Part shown: positions 23,556 through 31,753 of the stretch, piece after piece
Position numbering within the stretch: position 1 is the stretch's first letter
Layout: each line of letters begins with the position of its first letter
The notes under the pieces: generated by a model
The model's database searches: none
What the model was told of the DNA's origin: nothing
The model's input: the letters and a program-made list of their open reading frames with translations, nothing else
Position numbers and translations under genes: made by a program
DNA from: Alistipes montrealensis
GTDB lineage: Bacteria > Bacteroidota > Bacteroidia > Bacteroidales > Rikenellaceae
Reading direction: 5' to 3'
NCBI RefSeq assembly: GCF_018362775.1
Contig: NZ_JAGYXY010000003.1
Coordinates: 124,001-188,000 of the forward strand
Length of the DNA: 64,000 bases

Positions 23556-24680
23556 TTATGCGTTGATCATCATCGGCATCAGCAGCATCAGCGTCGCGCT
23601 CGACTGCTTGTCGTCATAAATGGGTTTGAAAACGCCTGCGCGGGTCGAATCGGCCAGTTCCACCACCACGGTCGGGGTGTCCATGTTCGAAAGGATTTCG
23701 ACGAGGAACGTCGATTTGAAGCCGATCGAAATGGCCTGCCCGTCGTAGCTGCACGAAATCGTCTCGTTGGCCGACACCGAAAAGTCGATGTCCTGGGCCG
23801 TGAGGGTGATCTGGTTACCGGCGATGTCCATGCGGATGAGGTTCGTCGTGGGGTTCGAGCAGACGGCGACACGCTTGATGCCGTTGACCAGTTCGATCCG
23901 GTCCACGAGCACCTTGTTGGGGTTGTTGGCCGGAATCACGGCGTTGTAGTTCGGGTAGTTGCCCTCGATCAGGCGGCAGACGAGCGTGTGGCTCTTGAGT
24001 TTGAACAGGGCGTTCTTCGAGTCGAACGCCACTTCGATGGCGTCGTCCTCCTTGAGCAGCACCGATTTCAACAGGTTGGCGGGCTTCTTCGGAAGGATGA
24101 ACGATGCCGTTACGTCGTTTTCGGTCTCGGCTTCGTATTTCACGAGTTTGTGTGCGTCGGTTCCCACGAACGTGAGTGCATTGGGCGCCAGGTTGATATA
24201 GATGCCGTTCATCACGGGACGGAGTTCATCGTCCGCCGTGGCGAAAATCGTCTTGTTGATACCGTTCACGAGCGTGTCCACGTCGAGGCGGAGTTCCTTC
24301 TTCTCGGCACTCAGCACCGGCACGGCGGGATAGCTTACGGCGCTGGCTCCGGGAATCGAGAGCGATCCGCTCTTCCAGTTGATCTTGATCTCCCAGTTTT
24401 TGTCGTTGACCTCGATGGTCAGCGGCAGTTCGGGGAACTCCTTCAGCGAGTCGAGCATCAGTTTGGCCGGAGCGGCGATCGTACCTTCGTTCTCGACGCT
24501 GTCCACCTCGATCGAACCGACGAGCGTCGTTTCGAGGTCCGAAGTAGTAACCTGCAGCGTACTGCCGTTGAGTTCCATGAGGAAGTAGTCCAGGATGGGC
24601 AGCGTGTTTTTATTGCTGATAACCTTGCCGGTCGTAGCCAGAAGCGAGAGCAGGGCCGAGCTTGATACGGAAAATTTCAT
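23556..24680 (-). CDS. dnaN: DNA polymerase III beta subunit (sliding clamp)
   Basis: 374-aa processivity clamp. The three-fold clamp architecture is evident: 'MKFSVSSSALLSLLATTGKVISNKNTLPILDYFLMEL' opens domain 1, 'RPVMNGIYINL ... VGTDAHKLVKYE' lies in domain 2, and 'NLIRMDIAGNQITLTAQD', 'GFKSTFLVEILSNMDTPTVVVEL' and the C-terminal 'LMLLMPMM' (protein-binding cleft) lie in domain 3. It is not next to dnaA here; instead it is second in an operon after a nucleoside phosphorylase. Confidence 0.97.
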   Translation of the reverse strand: MKFSVSSSALLSLLATTGKVISNKNTLPILDYFLMELNGSTLQVTTSDLETTLVGSIEVDSVENEGTIAAPAKLMLDSLKEFPELPLTIEVNDKNWEIKINWKSGSLSIPGASAVSYPAVPVLSAEKKELRLDVDTLVNGINKTIFATADDELRPVMNGIYINLAPNALTFVGTDAHKLVKYEAETENDVTASFILPKKPANLLKSVLLKEDDAIEVAFDSKNALFKLKSHTLVCRLIEGNYPNYNAVIPANNPNKVLVDRIELVNGIKRVAVCSNPTTNLIRMDIAGNQITLTAQDIDFSVSANETISCSYDGQAISIGFKSTFLVEILSNMDTPTVVVELADSTRAGVFKPIYDDKQSSATLMLLMPMMINA

Positions 24681-24713
24681 ACGTTGTTTCTGTTTTTGTC
24701 TGTTTATGGTTTC

Positions 24714-25592
24714 TTACTTTAAAATAGCCAGTTTGTCGAGGGCCGTTTCGATCATCTTCCGTACGAACGGCTTGTAATCGGTATTCACGTCCTGCGCGAT
24801 ACGCTGCGCGATGATCGTGCAGATCGTGGCGGCGCGGTGGCCCATCAGGGCAGCCAGGCCGGCCAGGGCCGAACCCTCCATCTCGAAGTTGGTGACACGG
24901 CGTCCTTCGTAGTCGAACGACTCGATTTTTTCGTTCAGGTGCACGTCGTGCGGTTCGAGGCGTACCCAGCGGCCCTGCGGGGCATAGAAGCCCGGAGCGG
25001 CGATGGTGATACCTTCGCGCGTAACGTCGCGGAAATGCTCGAAAAGCGCCTTGTCGGCATTGACGAAATAGGGACGCGGCATCTTCTCATACCAGCCCGT
25101 ATGCTTCACGAACGCCTCTTCGAGGCCCAGGTCGCAGACCGCGTCGCGGCCTTTGTAGTAGCTCAGCAGGCCGTCGAAGCCGCACGAAGTGCGCGAAAAG
25201 ACGAATTCGCCGACCTCGATGTCGGGCTGGATGGCCCCCGAAGTGCCGAGGCGGACCAGCGTAAGCTGCTTTTTCACGGCTTTCTCCTGCCGTGTGGCAA
25301 AATCGACGTTGGCCAGGGCGTCCAGCTCCGTGACGCAGATGTCGATGTTACCGATGCCGATGCCGGTCGAGAGGACCGTCATGCGTTTGCCTTTATAGGA
25401 ACCCGTCACTGTTTTGAACTCGCGGTTCGCAACTTCACACTCCTTCGTATCGAAATATTCGGCAACCAGGGCCACGCGGCCGGGGTCGCCTACCAGGATC
25501 ACCGTATCGGCCAATTGGCCGGGTTGGAGGTGCAGATGGAAAATCGAACCGTCATCGTTGATAATCAATTCGGAAGCGGGAATGGTTCTCAT
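24714..25592 (-). CDS. Nucleoside phosphorylase (uridine phosphorylase-like)
   Basis: 292-aa NP-I family phosphorylase that cleaves nucleosides with phosphate to free base and (deoxy)ribose 1-phosphate. 'TVILVGDPGRVALVAEYFD' is the phosphate-binding loop and 'STGIGIGNIDICVTEL' the second phosphate segment. 'LVRLGTSGAIQPDIEVGEFV' and 'VTNFEMEGSALAGLAALMGH' contain the ribose-binding Met-Glu pair. The closest general match is the uridine phosphorylase branch of Bacteroidetes; base specificity is uncertain. It is the first gene of the minus-strand dnaN operon and diverges from glmM. Confidence 0.85.
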   Translation of the reverse strand: MRTIPASELIINDDGSIFHLHLQPGQLADTVILVGDPGRVALVAEYFDTKECEVANREFKTVTGSYKGKRMTVLSTGIGIGNIDICVTELDALANVDFATRQEKAVKKQLTLVRLGTSGAIQPDIEVGEFVFSRTSCGFDGLLSYYKGRDAVCDLGLEEAFVKHTGWYEKMPRPYFVNADKALFEHFRDVTREGITIAAPGFYAPQGRWVRLEPHDVHLNEKIESFDYEGRRVTNFEMEGSALAGLAALMGHRAATICTIIAQRIAQDVNTDYKPFVRKMIETALDKLAILK

Positions 25593-25623
25593 AATTGTCG
25601 TTTTTTAATTTCCATAATTGGCA

Positions 25624-25654
25624 TAAAAGTAATATATTTACCTCGAATATCAAA
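25624..25654 (-). promoter_or_regulatory. Promoter of the nucleoside phosphorylase-dnaN operon
   Basis: Minus strand: TTTG (complement of 25651-25654), a 19-nt spacer and TACTTTTA (complement of 25624-25631; one mismatch). The ATG is 31 nt downstream. A plus-strand TATATTTA (25633-25640), preceded by TTTC at 20 nt, could drive glmM, so the divergent promoters would overlap. Confidence 0.6.
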
Positions 25655-25706
25655 ACATCGGGGTGAATTTTTCATAAATATAAGTATACATAAAACCGAA
25701 TACAAC

Positions 25707-27095
25707 ATGACACTCATCAAATCCATCTCGGGCATCCGCGGCACCATCGGCGGGCCCACGGGCGAGAACCTGACGCCGCCCGACGTTGTGAAATTCACCA
25801 CGGCCTACGTGCGTCTGATCGCCCAGCGCAGTCCGGGCAAAAAACTTACCATAGTCGTAGGACGCGACGCCCGTATTTCGGGCGAAATGGTTTCGAACCT
25901 CGTGGAAGGAACCCTTCTGGCCTGTGGCGCCGATGTCATCAACGTCGGGCTGTGCACCACGCCCGGAACAGAAATGGCCGTGATCACCAAAAAGGCCGAC
26001 GGCGGCATCATCATCACCGCGTCGCACAATCCCCGCCAGTGGAACGCCCTGAAACTGCTGAACTCCGACGGCGAGTTTCTCAACGACGCCGAGGGCAAAC
26101 AGGTGCTGGCCATGTCCGAGGAGGAGGATTACGACTACCCTGCCATCGACGCCATCGGGCATGTGCTGTCGCGCGAGGACTTCAACGAAATCCACATCCA
26201 TCAGGTGTTGGATTTGCCGTTAGTGGACATTGCGGCCGTGCGCAAACGCCGCTTCAAGGTGGTCGTCGACGCCGTAAACTCGGTGGGCGGCATCGTGATG
26301 CCCAAACTGCTGCGCGAACTGGGCTGTGAAGTCGTGGAATTGAACTGCGATCCCACGGGCGAATTCGCCCACAATCCCGAACCCCTGCCGCAGAACCTTA
26401 CCCAGATTTCGGAGGTCATCGTGCGCGAGAAGGCCGACCTGGGTATCGTCGTCGATCCCGATGTAGACCGTCTGGCATTCGTTTCCGAGGACGGTTCGAT
26501 GTTCGTCGAGGAGTATACGCTGGTGGCCGTCGCCGATTACATTCTTTCGGAGAAGCCCGGCAATACGGTTTCAAACCTTTCGTCGTCGCGCGCCCTGCGG
26601 GACGTTACCGAGCGCCACGGCGGCAAATACTACGCCTCGGCCGTCGGCGAGGTCAATGTCGTGACGAAGATGAAGGAGGTCGGCGCCGTGATCGGCGGCG
26701 AAGGCAACGGCGGCGTGATCTATCCCGAGCTCCACTACGGCCGCGACGCGCTGGTGGGTACGGCACTCTTTTTGACGTGGCTTGCCAAGAAAGGCATGAC
26801 GATGACCCAGTTGCGTGCAACTTACCCTTCGTACTTCGCTTCGAAAAACAAAATCGAACTGACGCCCGCCATCGACGTAGATAAAGTGCTGCGTGAGGTG
26901 AAGGAACGTTATTCCGGTGAAAACGTGAATGATATCGACGGCGTAAAAATCGATTTCCCCGAAAATTGGGTACACCTGCGCAAGTCGAATACCGAACCGA
27001 TCATCCGCGTTTACACCGAAGCCAAGTCGATGGCTGAAGCCGACGCGCTGGCACAGCGATTCATTGCCGAAATCAAGGAAATCTGTAACATTTAA
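25707..27095 (+). CDS. glmM: Phosphoglucosamine mutase
   Basis: 462-aa alpha-D-phosphohexomutase that converts GlcN-6-P to GlcN-1-P for UDP-GlcNAc. 'SISGIRGTIGGPTGENLTP' is the N-terminal substrate loop. 'GIIITASHNPRQWNALKLL' holds the phosphorylated serine (Ser106), 'DPDVDRLAFV' is the Mg loop, 'GGEGNGGVIYPELHYGRDAL' the sugar-binding loop and 'RKSNTEPIIRVYTEA' the phosphate loop. Some phosphomannomutases look alike; glmS 2.7 kb downstream favours GlmM. ATG 25707 begins the conserved domain, although the frame is open far upstream. It heads a four-gene operon. Confidence 0.88.
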   Translation: MTLIKSISGIRGTIGGPTGENLTPPDVVKFTTAYVRLIAQRSPGKKLTIVVGRDARISGEMVSNLVEGTLLACGADVINVGLCTTPGTEMAVITKKADGGIIITASHNPRQWNALKLLNSDGEFLNDAEGKQVLAMSEEEDYDYPAIDAIGHVLSREDFNEIHIHQVLDLPLVDIAAVRKRRFKVVVDAVNSVGGIVMPKLLRELGCEVVELNCDPTGEFAHNPEPLPQNLTQISEVIVREKADLGIVVDPDVDRLAFVSEDGSMFVEEYTLVAVADYILSEKPGNTVSNLSSSRALRDVTERHGGKYYASAVGEVNVVTKMKEVGAVIGGEGNGGVIYPELHYGRDALVGTALFLTWLAKKGMTMTQLRATYPSYFASKNKIELTPAIDVDKVLREVKERYSGENVNDIDGVKIDFPENWVHLRKSNTEPIIRVYTEAKSMAEADALAQRFIAEIKEICNI

Positions 27096-27099
27096 GACA

Positions 27100-27546
27100 A
27101 TGAAAAGCAAATTACTGATTCTCGCCGCAGCCGTCGCAATGGTCTCCTGCGGCGGAAACGCACAAAAAAAGACGGCTGCCGCCGACACGCAGAAAACCGC
27201 CGCGGCGGCTCCCGACATGCACAACGCCGAGACTTCGCTCGACTACCTGGGTACGTACAAGGGTACGCTGCCCGCGGCCGACTGCCCGGGTATCCAGACG
27301 ACGCTGACGCTCAAGCCCGACGGCACGTACGCCCTTCACCTGAAATACATCGACCGGGATTCGGAGTTCGACGAGCAGGGAACCTATACGGTTCGGGAAA
27401 ATCTGCTGACGCTGACGCACGGCGAAGGCGAGCAGCCCGAATATTATAAAGTCGAAGAGAACCGTCTGCGTCGTCTCGACGCCGAAAAACAGGCCGTCAC
27501 CGGCGTACTTGCAGAGAGTTTCATCTTACAAAAAACAGCCGAATAA
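27100..27546 (+). CDS. NlpE-like lipoprotein
   Basis: 148-aa lipoprotein with the lipobox 'AMVSC' (Cys about residue 15), then a low-complexity Ala/Lys/Thr linker. The NlpE N-terminal domain follows: 'YLGTYKGTLPAADCPGIQTTLTLKPDGTYALHLKY', with strands continuing to 'TGVLAESFILQK'. In E. coli NlpE senses copper and lipoprotein stress; here only the domain is certain. It starts 4 nt after glmM, and its stop codon abuts the ATG of the following peptidase gene, so the three are tightly coupled. Confidence 0.8.
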   Translation: MKSKLLILAAAVAMVSCGGNAQKKTAAADTQKTAAAAPDMHNAETSLDYLGTYKGTLPAADCPGIQTTLTLKPDGTYALHLKYIDRDSEFDEQGTYTVRENLLTLTHGEGEQPEYYKVEENRLRRLDAEKQAVTGVLAESFILQKTAE

Positions 27547-28914
27547 ATGGATAAAGCAAAAGATTATATAAAGACCCATAAAGATCGCTTCATCAGCGAG
27601 TTGTTCGACCTGATCCGAATCCCTTCAATCAGTGCCGAATCGGAGCATAAACCCGACATGCAGCGTTGCGCCGAGTTCCTCGCGGCAGCACTCGTGAAGG
27701 CCGGCGCCGACCGCGGCGAAGTGATTCCGACGGAAGGCAATCCGGTGGTTTTCGCCGAGAAGATCGTCGACCCCAAAGCCAAAACGGTGCTGGTTTACGG
27801 CCACTACGACGTGATGCCCGTGGACCCGCGCAGCGAATGGCGTACGGAGCCTTTCGAACCGGTCATCAAGGACGGCCGCATCTGGGGCCGGGGTGCCGAC
27901 GACGACAAGGGCCAGTTGTGGATGCACGCCAAGGCGTTCGAGGCGATGTGCGCCACGGATTCGCTGCCCTGCAATGTGAAATTCATGCTCGAAGGCGAGG
28001 AGGAGATCGGGTCGCCCAGCCTCTACAGGTTCTGCGAGCAGAACAAGAAGATGCTCAAAGCCGATATTATATTGGTATCGGACACCTCGATGATTTCGAT
28101 GCAGACCCCGTCGATCACCTGCGGACTGCGGGGCCTCGCATATATGGAGGTCGAGGTGACGGGGCCCGACAAGGACCTTCATTCGGGACTGTTCGGCGGC
28201 GCTGTGGCCAACCCGGCCAACGTGCTGACGCGGCTGGCAGCGAGCCTGGTCGACGAAAACGGGCGGGTGACGATTCCCGGTTTCTACGACGACGTACGCG
28301 AGTTGACGCCCGCCGAGCGCAAGGCGTTCAACAAAGCGCCGTTCAACCTTTCGGACTACAAAAAGTCGCTCAATATCGGCGATGTGGAGGGTGAAGCCGG
28401 CTTTACGACGCTCGAACGTACGGGTGTGCGCCCGTCGCTCGACATCAACGGCATCTGGGGCGGTTACACGGGCGAGGGGACCAAGACGGTCATTCCGTCG
28501 AAGGCTTCGGCCAAGATTTCGATGCGTCTCGTGCCGAATCAGGACTACCGCAAGATTTCGAAGCTGTTCGAAAAGCATTTCCGCGCCATTGCGCCCAAGA
28601 GCGTGAAGGTGGTCGTAAAATCGCTCCACGGCGGCATGCCCTATGTCTCCCCGACCGACATGCCGGCCTACAAAGCGGCAGAGAAGGCCGTCGAGGCGAC
28701 TTTCGGCAAAAAGCCGCTGCCCTTCTATTCGGGCGGTTCGATTCCGATTATCAGCGGATTCGAGTCGATCCTGGGTATCAAGTCGCTCCTGATCGGCTTC
28801 GGACTGGCGGAAGATGCGATCCACTCGCCGAACGAGAGCTACGGCCTCGAACAGTTCGACAAGGGTGTGGAGACGATTCCGCTTTTTTACAAGTATTTTG
28901 CTGAAAATGAATAG
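27547..28914 (+). CDS. M20-family metallodipeptidase
   Basis: 455-aa zinc peptidase of the M20/ArgE-CPG2 family (carnosinase/CNDP-like branch). 'VLVYGHYDVMPVDP' supplies the first zinc His and Asp, 'GRGADDDKGQLWMH' the bridging Asp, 'MLEGEEEIGSPSL' the catalytic and zinc Glu residues, and 'LHSGLFGGAVANPA' the dimerisation-domain His. The late His lies near 'DAIHSPNES'. There is no signal peptide, so it is cytoplasmic. It starts at the base right after the NlpE-like stop codon. Confidence 0.92.
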   Translation: MDKAKDYIKTHKDRFISELFDLIRIPSISAESEHKPDMQRCAEFLAAALVKAGADRGEVIPTEGNPVVFAEKIVDPKAKTVLVYGHYDVMPVDPRSEWRTEPFEPVIKDGRIWGRGADDDKGQLWMHAKAFEAMCATDSLPCNVKFMLEGEEEIGSPSLYRFCEQNKKMLKADIILVSDTSMISMQTPSITCGLRGLAYMEVEVTGPDKDLHSGLFGGAVANPANVLTRLAASLVDENGRVTIPGFYDDVRELTPAERKAFNKAPFNLSDYKKSLNIGDVEGEAGFTTLERTGVRPSLDINGIWGGYTGEGTKTVIPSKASAKISMRLVPNQDYRKISKLFEKHFRAIAPKSVKVVVKSLHGGMPYVSPTDMPAYKAAEKAVEATFGKKPLPFYSGGSIPIISGFESILGIKSLLIGFGLAEDAIHSPNESYGLEQFDKGVETIPLFYKYFAENE

Positions 28915-29698
28915 TATGTACGACGAGTTCCTGGAATTTGCCGTGCAGATGGCAAAGGGTGCAGGCGGGATACAACTCTCCTACTTCCGGGGCGACGACC
29001 TGTCGATCCGGACCAAATCCAATGTCTACGACGTGGTTACGCGCGCTGACAAGGAGAGCGAGGAGTATATCGCGAAGGCCATTACGGCGTGCTACCCCGA
29101 TCACGCCATCCTGGGCGAGGAAGGCGGCTCCCGGGGCAACGCTTTGGGCGACTACCGCTGGGTCGTCGATCCGCTCGACGGCACGACCAATTACAGCCAG
29201 GGACTTCCGTTGTTTACCGTCTCGATAGCCCTCCAATACAAGGGCGAGACCATCGCGGGTGTCGTCTATGCGCCTTACCTGAAGGAGCTTTTCACGGCGA
29301 CGAAAGGCGGCGGGGCTTATCTGGAGACTGTTCTCCGCACGCCGGAACGCCTCCGTGTCGGACAGAAACAGACCCTTTCCACGTCGGTCATTGCCACGGG
29401 ATTTCCCTACGACAAGGATGTCAACCCCGACAACAACAGCGACAACGTCGCACGGATTATCCCCCATGTACGGGATGTACGGCGGCTGGGGTCCGCGGCT
29501 TACGACATCTGCTGCGTCGCCGCCGGACTGCTGGACGGTTACTGGGAACTGGCGCTGCACGAATGGGACGTATGCGCCGCCGACCTGATCCTGCGGGAAG
29601 CGGGAGGCGTCATTTCCGACCTGCGCGAAGACCGCGGTATCTCGATGATCGCCGGGAATGAAACAATCGTCGGGGAGATTCGGAAATACGTTCGGTAA
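28907..29698 (+). CDS. Inositol monophosphatase family protein
   Basis: 263-aa Mg-dependent phosphatase. 'SNVYDVVTRADKESEEYI' and 'ILGEEGG' give the first metal ligands, 'WVVDPLDGTTNYSQGLP' is the family signature, and 'HEWDVCAADLILREAGG' the C-terminal signature. Members dephosphorylate inositol phosphates, PAP or fructose bisphosphate; the substrate cannot be told from sequence. ATG 28907 overlaps the upstream peptidase stop by 8 nt; ATG 28916 (MYDEF) is an equally good start. It is the last gene of the glmM operon. Confidence 0.88.
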   Translation: MNSMYDEFLEFAVQMAKGAGGIQLSYFRGDDLSIRTKSNVYDVVTRADKESEEYIAKAITACYPDHAILGEEGGSRGNALGDYRWVVDPLDGTTNYSQGLPLFTVSIALQYKGETIAGVVYAPYLKELFTATKGGGAYLETVLRTPERLRVGQKQTLSTSVIATGFPYDKDVNPDNNSDNVARIIPHVRDVRRLGSAAYDICCVAAGLLDGYWELALHEWDVCAADLILREAGGVISDLREDRGISMIAGNETIVGEIRKYVR

Positions 29699-29745
29699 AT
29701 TCATTAAACATCAGACGGTTATACGCGTTGTAGCCGTTTCCGGAA

Positions 29746-29771
29746 AAGGGCGGGAGTAAATTCCCGCCCTT
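29746..29771. terminator. Hairpin after the glmM operon
   Basis: AAGGGCGGG (29746-29754) pairs with CCCGCCCTT (29763-29771) over an 8-nt loop. The T-tail is poor on the plus strand, so its efficiency is uncertain. Confidence 0.65.
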
Positions 29772-29839
29772 ACACATGTGTGATTATTAAAAATTTTTCT
29801 TAATTTTATCCCGGACAAAAACAGAGAAAACACATGTGT
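29772..29839. promoter_or_regulatory. Paired ACACATGTGT palindromes around the glmS promoter
   Basis: The 10-bp palindrome ACACATGTGT occurs at 29772-29781 and again at 29830-29839, where its ATG is the glmS start codon. The centres are 58 nt apart. Between them is an AT-rich stretch with TAATTTTA (29801-29808), a one-mismatch -7 box. Confidence 0.5.
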
Positions 29840-31678
29840 GGAATCGTTGGATATGTCGGACGGCGCGACGCCTGTCCGATTCTGATAAAGGGGCTGCACC
29901 GCCTCGAATACCGGGGATATGACAGCGCCGGCGTAGCGCTGGTCAACCCGCAAGGTACGTTGAACGTCTTTAAATGCAAAGGCAAGGTCGCCGACCTGGA
30001 GCACTTCCTCGACGGGAAGGACCTCGGCGGCAGTATCGGCATCGCCCACACCCGTTGGGCTACGCACGGAGTCCCGAACGACGCCAACGCCCATCCCCAC
30101 TATTCCGAATCGGAGAATATCGCCTTGATCCACAACGGCATCATCGAGAACTATCGCGTCCTGAAGGATGCGCTCGAGGAGAACGGATATACGTTCCGCA
30201 GCAGCACCGACTCCGAAGTGCTGGTGAACCTGATCGAATACGTCCGTGCGACAAACGGCTGCACGCTGCTCGAAGCCGTACGGCAGGCCCTCAAGCAGGT
30301 GGTCGGAGCCTATGCCATCGCCGTCGTCGAGAAGGGTAACCACGACGAGATCATCGCCGCGCGGCAGAGCAGTCCGATGGTCGTCGGCATCGGCGAAGGC
30401 GAGTTTTTCCTCTCGTCCGACGCCGCGTCGATCATCGAATACACACAGGATTTCGTCTATGCAGGCGACGGCGAAATCGCCGTGATCAACCGCAACGCCC
30501 CGCTGAAGATCGTTACGCTGGACAACCACGACGCGAAGATCGACATCCGGAAACTCCAGCTTTCGATTTCGCAGCTCGAAAAGGGCGGTTATCCCCATTT
30601 CATGCTCAAGGAGATTTACGAGCAGCCCCGGACCATCGTCGACTGCATCCGCGGGCGGATCAACCCCGACACCTGCGAGGTGAAACTGTCGGGGGTGATC
30701 GACCACCGCGACAAGTTCGTGAACGCCCGCCGCATCGTCTTCGTGGCGTGCGGCACGTCGTGGCACGCCTCGCTGATCGGCGAGCACCTGATCGAATCGA
30801 TCTGCCGCATTCCCGTCGAGGTGGAATACGCCTCGGAGTTTCGTTACCGCAACCCGATCATCCGCGGGGACGACATCGTAATCGCCGTGTCGCAGTCGGG
30901 CGAGACGGCCGACACGCTGGCTGCCGTCGAACTGGCCCGCAAAGCCGGGGCGTTCGTCTTCGGCATCTGCAACGTCGTAGGGTCGTCGATCGCCCGCGCT
31001 ACGGATTCGGGGGCCTACATCCACGTCGGTCCGGAGATCGGCGTCGCCTCGACGAAGGCATTCACCGGGCAGGTGACCGTGATGGCCATGCTGGCGCTGG
31101 CCGTGGGCCGCGAGCGGGGAACCGTTACGGACGAATACTACAACGAGGTGTCGGCCGCCCTGCTGCACCTGCCCGGGACCATGGAGGAGGTGCTGAAGGT
31201 CGCCCCGCAGGTCGCCGACCTGGCGAAGATTTTCACCTATGCCCATAATTTCATCTACCTCGGACGGGGCTACAACTACCCTACGGCGCTCGAAGGGGCG
31301 CTCAAACTCAAGGAGATTTCGTATATCCATGCCGAGGGCTACCCGGCCGCCGAAATGAAGCACGGCCCCATTGCGCTGATCGACGCCGAGATGCCCACCG
31401 TAGCCATCGCCACGCCGGACCACACCTACGAAAAAACGGCCTCGAACATCGAGGAGATTCGGGCCCGCGGCGGGAAGATCATCGCCGTCATCGCCCGCAA
31501 CGACGAGCATGTGCGCCGCTCGGCCGATTTCGTGATCGAAGTCCCGGTGATCACCGAATGCCTGATGCCCGTCGTGGTGTCGGTTCCGTTGCAGTTGCTG
31601 GCCTACTACATCGCGGTTTACAAAGGCCGCAACGTCGACCAGCCGCGCAATCTGGCCAAGTCGGTGACGGTGGAGTAA
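29834..31678 (+). CDS. glmS: Glutamine--fructose-6-phosphate aminotransferase (isomerizing)
   Basis: 614-aa enzyme making GlcN-6-P from fructose-6-P and glutamine, the first committed step to UDP-GlcNAc. The N-terminal Ntn glutaminase begins with the nucleophile Cys2 ('MCGIVGYVG') and includes 'HTRWATHGVPNDANAHPH'. Two SIS sugar-isomerase domains follow ('VACGTSWHASLIGEHLIE', 'AVSQSGETADTLAAVELA', then 'YLGRGYNYPTALEGALKLKEISYIHAEG'). The C-terminal 'KSVTVE' is the conserved tail. It has a separate transcription unit from glmM. Confidence 0.97.
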   Translation: MCGIVGYVGRRDACPILIKGLHRLEYRGYDSAGVALVNPQGTLNVFKCKGKVADLEHFLDGKDLGGSIGIAHTRWATHGVPNDANAHPHYSESENIALIHNGIIENYRVLKDALEENGYTFRSSTDSEVLVNLIEYVRATNGCTLLEAVRQALKQVVGAYAIAVVEKGNHDEIIAARQSSPMVVGIGEGEFFLSSDAASIIEYTQDFVYAGDGEIAVINRNAPLKIVTLDNHDAKIDIRKLQLSISQLEKGGYPHFMLKEIYEQPRTIVDCIRGRINPDTCEVKLSGVIDHRDKFVNARRIVFVACGTSWHASLIGEHLIESICRIPVEVEYASEFRYRNPIIRGDDIVIAVSQSGETADTLAAVELARKAGAFVFGICNVVGSSIARATDSGAYIHVGPEIGVASTKAFTGQVTVMAMLALAVGRERGTVTDEYYNEVSAALLHLPGTMEEVLKVAPQVADLAKIFTYAHNFIYLGRGYNYPTALEGALKLKEISYIHAEGYPAAEMKHGPIALIDAEMPTVAIATPDHTYEKTASNIEEIRARGGKIIAVIARNDEHVRRSADFVIEVPVITECLMPVVVSVPLQLLAYYIAVYKGRNVDQPRNLAKSVTVE

Positions 31679-31700
31679 CCGCCGTTCGGACGACAAACAG

Positions 31701-31734
31701 AAATCCGCAGCCTTCTTCGGAAAGCTGCGGATTT
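31701..31734. terminator. Bidirectional terminator between glmS and the esterase gene
   Basis: AAATCCGCAGC (31701-31711) pairs perfectly with GCTGCGGATTT (31724-31734), with U-rich ends on both strands. Confidence 0.9.
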
Positions 31735-31753
31735 TTCAGTCGCGGCAAGCAGG

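Noticed and set aside
24837-25706. N-terminal extension of the glmM frame
   Set aside because: It is antisense to the nucleoside phosphorylase gene and has no conserved sequence; GlmM begins with its usual substrate loop at 25707.
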